NCBI RefSeq assembly: GCF_003885105.1
Contig: NZ_QWZQ01000013.1
Location: forward strand, 1-64,000
Reading direction: 5' to 3'
From: Lactiplantibacillus garii
GTDB taxonomy: Bacteria > Bacillota > Bacilli > Lactobacillales > Lactobacillaceae
Length of the DNA stretch: 64,000 nt
Below the pieces are notes generated by a model. The model saw only the letters and a program-made list of their open reading frames with translations. It was not told the origin of the DNA and searched no databases. The position numbers were made by a program, and so were the translations under genes. Below, piece by piece: positions 61,061 through 64,000 of this stretch (its first letter is position 1; the number at the start of each line of letters is the position of its first letter).

Positions 61061-61332
61061 CTCCATCGCTCCCCTTTTTTTATCGTTACTTGCATTATAG
61101 GGAACAGCGGTTTTCATGAAAATTAATCACACCTATTTCAATTAGTTGCCATATTTAAATAACGATGTGGAAATCCGCGCCGTTATTTTGATCCCGGACA
61201 CTCATAATGCGACTGTGCACCGCCCCGTGCGACTTAACCAAAATAATACTCAATTTTTACATAAAGTACATTCGATAACCAACTTTTACCTTTAGAATAC
61301 AATGTATACATCAATAAAGGAGTTAGATTTTT

Positions 61333-62295
61333 GTGGTAGCCATTAAGTTAACCAACCTAACGAAACGTTATCGGGATACCGAGGTGATTGCCCCCCTCAA
61401 CCTGACCCTGCCTGATCAACAGATCACCGCCCTGATTGGTCCTTCCGGCTCGGGTAAATCCACCCTGCTCAACATGCTGGCCGGACTGACCCAGCCCACC
61501 AGCGGTCAGATCAGTTTTGATCAGCAGGTCGTTTTTGACAGTCAGCAAAACGTTAACGTCTCGCCCGCCAACCGCGGCCTCGCCATGGTCTTTCAAGACT
61601 TCGCACTCTGGCCGCATATGACCGTCGCCCAAAACGTCGCCTTTGCGCTCGAAACCAAACTCAGTAGCGCTGAACTAACCGAACGGGTTGCATGGGCCTT
61701 AGACCAAGTCGGGCTCAACGACCTGCGGGACCGTTACCCCCGTGAACTTTCGGGTGGACAACAACAGCGGGTCGCGTTAGCGCGCGCCATTGCCGTTAAG
61801 CCCAAACTGATTTTATTCGACGAAGCACTCAGCGCGTTAGACCCGCAGTTGCGGGCCAGCTTACAGGGAGAGATCAGCAACTTAATCCACGATAATCACT
61901 TAACGGCGGTGTTCGTGACCCACGACCGGCAAGAAGCCCTGCGGATCGGGGACCACGTCGTTTTGATCCATGACGGGGCGGTCGCCCAAAGCGGCCGGGC
62001 AACCGAACTCTACCAGCACCCGCAAAGCGCGTTTGCGGCGAGTTTTATTGGCCCCGTGAACGAAATTGACGCCCACACAGCCGTCCGTCCCGAACACGTC
62101 CAGTTAGTGACAAACCTAACACCGGCCGACGCGCCGCGCTTTAGTGGTCAAATTTTAAGCTCAGCTTTCATCGGTGACCACTTTGACACCCTGATTCAGG
62201 TCGGCGACCACCAGTGGCACGTCAACACGCTGACACCGTGTCAACCCGCACCCACGCAGTTAGCCGTCGATTCAGAACAATTGATAACTTATTAG
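61333..62295 (+). CDS. ABC importer ATPase (iron / phosphonate type)
   Basis: A 320-residue ABC ATPase with Walker A GPSGSGKST near residue 37, Q-loop VFQDFALWPHM, signature LSGGQQQR near 140, Walker B LILFDEALSALD and H-loop VTHDRQEA. The C-terminal TOBE-like region starts near 255 (RPEHVQLV). It belongs to the FbpC/AfuC/PotA group. GTG 61333 lies ten bases after AAAGGAG. It is first in an operon with a binding protein and permease. Confidence 0.9.
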   Translation: MVAIKLTNLTKRYRDTEVIAPLNLTLPDQQITALIGPSGSGKSTLLNMLAGLTQPTSGQISFDQQVVFDSQQNVNVSPANRGLAMVFQDFALWPHMTVAQNVAFALETKLSSAELTERVAWALDQVGLNDLRDRYPRELSGGQQQRVALARAIAVKPKLILFDEALSALDPQLRASLQGEISNLIHDNHLTAVFVTHDRQEALRIGDHVVLIHDGAVAQSGRATELYQHPQSAFAASFIGPVNEIDAHTAVRPEHVQLVTNLTPADAPRFSGQILSSAFIGDHFDTLIQVGDHQWHVNTLTPCQPAPTQLAVDSEQLITY

Positions 62296-62305
62296 GAGGA
62301 ACAAC

Positions 62306-63316
62306 ATGTCTAAAGCACCCATTCTCGCACTATCCGCCCTCGGCATCTTAATCATTGGGGGTGGCGCGTACGTCGCTAACCACCAAAGCAAGCCGGCCAC
62401 CGCGGCCACGGCTAAAAACCAGGTCCTGACCGTTTACGCGGCCGGTCCCAAACCGCTGTCCGATAAAATCGTAAAGGGTTTTGAAAAGCAGTCCGGCATC
62501 AAAGTTAAAACGTTTGACGGCACCACCGGTAAAATCTTAAGCAAACTCAAAGCCGAGGACCGCAACCCACAGGCCGACGTGTTGATCTTAGCGTCGATGG
62601 CCGCCGGAGTCGATTTACAAAACCAGGGCAAGCTGGTCACATACGATGCCAAGCGGGTCACCAAGTTGAACCCCAAGTTCCAAGACACTAAGCACCAACT
62701 CTTTAACTACAGTGCTTCGGCCGTCGGCATCACTTACCATAAAACTAGCGGCCAAACAGCACCGACTGACTGGACGGACCTCACCAAGAGCACGTATAAA
62801 AACGCGGTGACCATCCCCGATCCTAAAACGTCCGGTTCCAGTTTAGACTTCATCAACGTTTACCAGCAAAAACACGGTGACAGCCTATTCAAAGCCTTAA
62901 ACCAAAACGGGGCCGACATTGGCGGGGCCAATAAGGAAGTTCTGGACGCCGTCGTCACCGGCCAAAAGAAAGCCGTATTGGGTGGTGTTGACTACATGAG
63001 TATCAGCGCCATCAAAAAGGGTGAAAAAATCGGCTTCGCCTACCCGAAGAGCGGGACTCTCGTCAATCCGCGGCCCGCAATGATCTTGAAATCCAGTCAA
63101 CACCAGGCGGCCGCTAAAAAGTTTGTCGACTACCTGCTTTCTGACAAGGTCCAAAAACAAGTCAAAGCAAAGTACTTAATTCCGGGGACGGCAACGGAGC
63201 TGGTCAACCCGTTAAACGGTGAAACCATCAAGAGTTACGACGTTAACTGGAAAGCCGCCAACGACAGTCTTCAAAAAAACATCCGCACGTTTAACCGGGT
63301 CTTAAAAAATGACTAA
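62306..63316 (+). CDS. Extracellular substrate-binding protein of ABC importer
   Basis: A 336-residue secreted protein with an N-terminal hydrophobic segment (LALSALGILIIGGGAYVA) and no lipobox Cys, so it is probably membrane-tethered by an uncleaved anchor. LTVYAAGPKPLSDKIVKGFEKQSGIKVKTFDGTTGKILSKL and ADVLILA match AfuA/FbpA or 2-aminoethylphosphonate-type binding proteins. The metal or phosphonate ligand cannot be decided. ATG follows AGGAGGAACAAC. Confidence 0.87.
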   Translation: MSKAPILALSALGILIIGGGAYVANHQSKPATAATAKNQVLTVYAAGPKPLSDKIVKGFEKQSGIKVKTFDGTTGKILSKLKAEDRNPQADVLILASMAAGVDLQNQGKLVTYDAKRVTKLNPKFQDTKHQLFNYSASAVGITYHKTSGQTAPTDWTDLTKSTYKNAVTIPDPKTSGSSLDFINVYQQKHGDSLFKALNQNGADIGGANKEVLDAVVTGQKKAVLGGVDYMSISAIKKGEKIGFAYPKSGTLVNPRPAMILKSSQHQAAAKKFVDYLLSDKVQKQVKAKYLIPGTATELVNPLNGETIKSYDVNWKAANDSLQKNIRTFNRVLKND

Positions 63317-64000
63317 CCACCGGACCCGCAACTGGCTAAGTGGGGTCCTGACGCTAGGGCTCGCCCTCCTGATCATTGGCCCCCTCGTCGCGCTAGTTAG
63401 CCAAACGTTATTCGGCAGTCGCCCGGGTGAGCTGTGGCGCCAATTGACCGCCCCGGTGACGCTGACCAGTCTGCGACACAGTTTATTACTAGGCGCTGGC
63501 ACGATCATCGGGACCACCCTGATTGCGTCGCCAATCGCGTGGATCATGACCCGGACCAAACTAGCACGCGCAACCTGGTTACACTGGTTACTGCTCGTCC
63601 CGTTCATGACACCACCCTACATCAACGCCATGGGTTGGATCTATTTTTTTCAACCCCACGGGCTGCTCAACCAACTTGGCGCCCCCGCCGGTAACTTTCA
63701 CTGGTTATTTTCACCGTTCGGCATGATGTTGATCATGAGCTTGCACTTATATCCGGTGGCCTACCTACTGCTCAAAACGGCCTTAAACCAGTTTAACCAG
63801 CGCTGGCTCGACGCCGCGACCGTGCACGGCGTTTCCGCGTGGCGCCAACTGACCCGGGTGACCCTACCAATCCTGCTGTTGCCGTACCTGGCCGTTTGGG
63901 TACTGGTTTTTACTAAAACTTTGGCTGAATTCGGTACGCCGGCCACGTTTGGGCGCAACATTCATTTTGAAGTGTTAACGACAACCATCCAAAAGGACCT
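63309..64000 (+). CDS. ABC importer permease, N-terminal part
   Basis: The frame from ATG 63309 is open to the window end (230 residues). It overlaps the binding-protein gene by eight bases. It has repeated hydrophobic helices (LTLGLALLIIGPLVALVSQTLF first) and a binding-protein-dependent transport loop with LDAATVHGVSAWRQLTRVTLP, the EAA-type motif contacting the ATPase. FbpB-like permeases carry two such halves, so the missing part probably holds the second. Confidence 0.88.
   Translation, partial: MTNHRTRNWLSGVLTLGLALLIIGPLVALVSQTLFGSRPGELWRQLTAPVTLTSLRHSLLLGAGTIIGTTLIASPIAWIMTRTKLARATWLHWLLLVPFMTPPYINAMGWIYFFQPHGLLNQLGAPAGNFHWLFSPFGMMLIMSLHLYPVAYLLLKTALNQFNQRWLDAATVHGVSAWRQLTRVTLPILLLPYLAVWVLVFTKTLAEFGTPATFGRNIHFEVLTTTIQKD

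Noticed and set aside
61140-61332. WalR or Fur-type box upstream of the ABC importer
   Set aside because: TTTACATAAAGTACA has wrong spacing for WalR, and no convincing 19-bp Fur palindrome was seen.

Overview
The window looks like chromosome from a Gram-positive member of the Lactobacillaceae. The evidence is the class B RNase P RNA, LPQT-type sortase signals, AGGAGG ribosome sites, and the recU-pbp1A / gpsB-ypsA and lspA-rluD-pyrR gene orders of Bacilli. There is also a high density of Lactobacillus-type small membrane proteins. Genus level cannot be decided from sequence reading alone. No rRNA, tRNA, CRISPR array, insertion sequence or prophage was seen.

Layout. 1-5 kb: a cut-off small membrane protein gene, a membrane protein, and two sortase-anchored surface proteins, one with tandem repeats. 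4-13 kb: an MFS exporter divergent from an Rgg-type regulator, an HNH-like protein, a GT-C / GT2 glycosyltransferase pair, PaiA-type acetyltransferase, and an HxlR regulator divergent from a drug-type MFS exporter. 12.9-15 kb: a three-gene SOS operon around a Y-family polymerase, with a LexA box inside its promoter. 15-27 kb: a frameshifted small gene, a lactate permease operon, amino-acid permease, DUF368 transporter, many small DUF proteins, orphan HicB, DUF975, GNAT and DegV. 28-33.7 kb: rqcH, a Nudix hydrolase, and a DUF2087 regulator / GIY-YIG-like / CAT-like operon preceded by three evenly spaced operators.

34-42 kb holds lspA-rluD-pyrR followed by carA-like and carB-like genes, then fhs. 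This is the place where Bacilli normally keep the pyrimidine operon, and a PyrR attenuator can be read upstream of pyrR. Both carbamoyl-phosphate synthetase subunits have lost their catalytic residues while their frames remain open. I consider this PyrR-controlled pseudo-enzyme pair the most interesting object in the window.

42-54 kb is a cell-wall island. It has two paralogous GH25 muramidases, each with a perfect WalR-type box upstream, an L,D-transpeptidase interrupted by an amber codon, an intact S66 LD-carboxypeptidase and the internally deleted remnant of a second one. An alpha/beta hydrolase and an acyltransferase-3 protein follow. 54-60 kb is conserved housekeeping: RNA methyltransferase, rnpB, gpsB, ypsA, recU and pbp1A. 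60-64 kb has a long imperfect palindrome, an ABC-ATPase-like protein without a Walker A motif, and an iron- or phosphonate-type ABC importer whose permease runs off the window.
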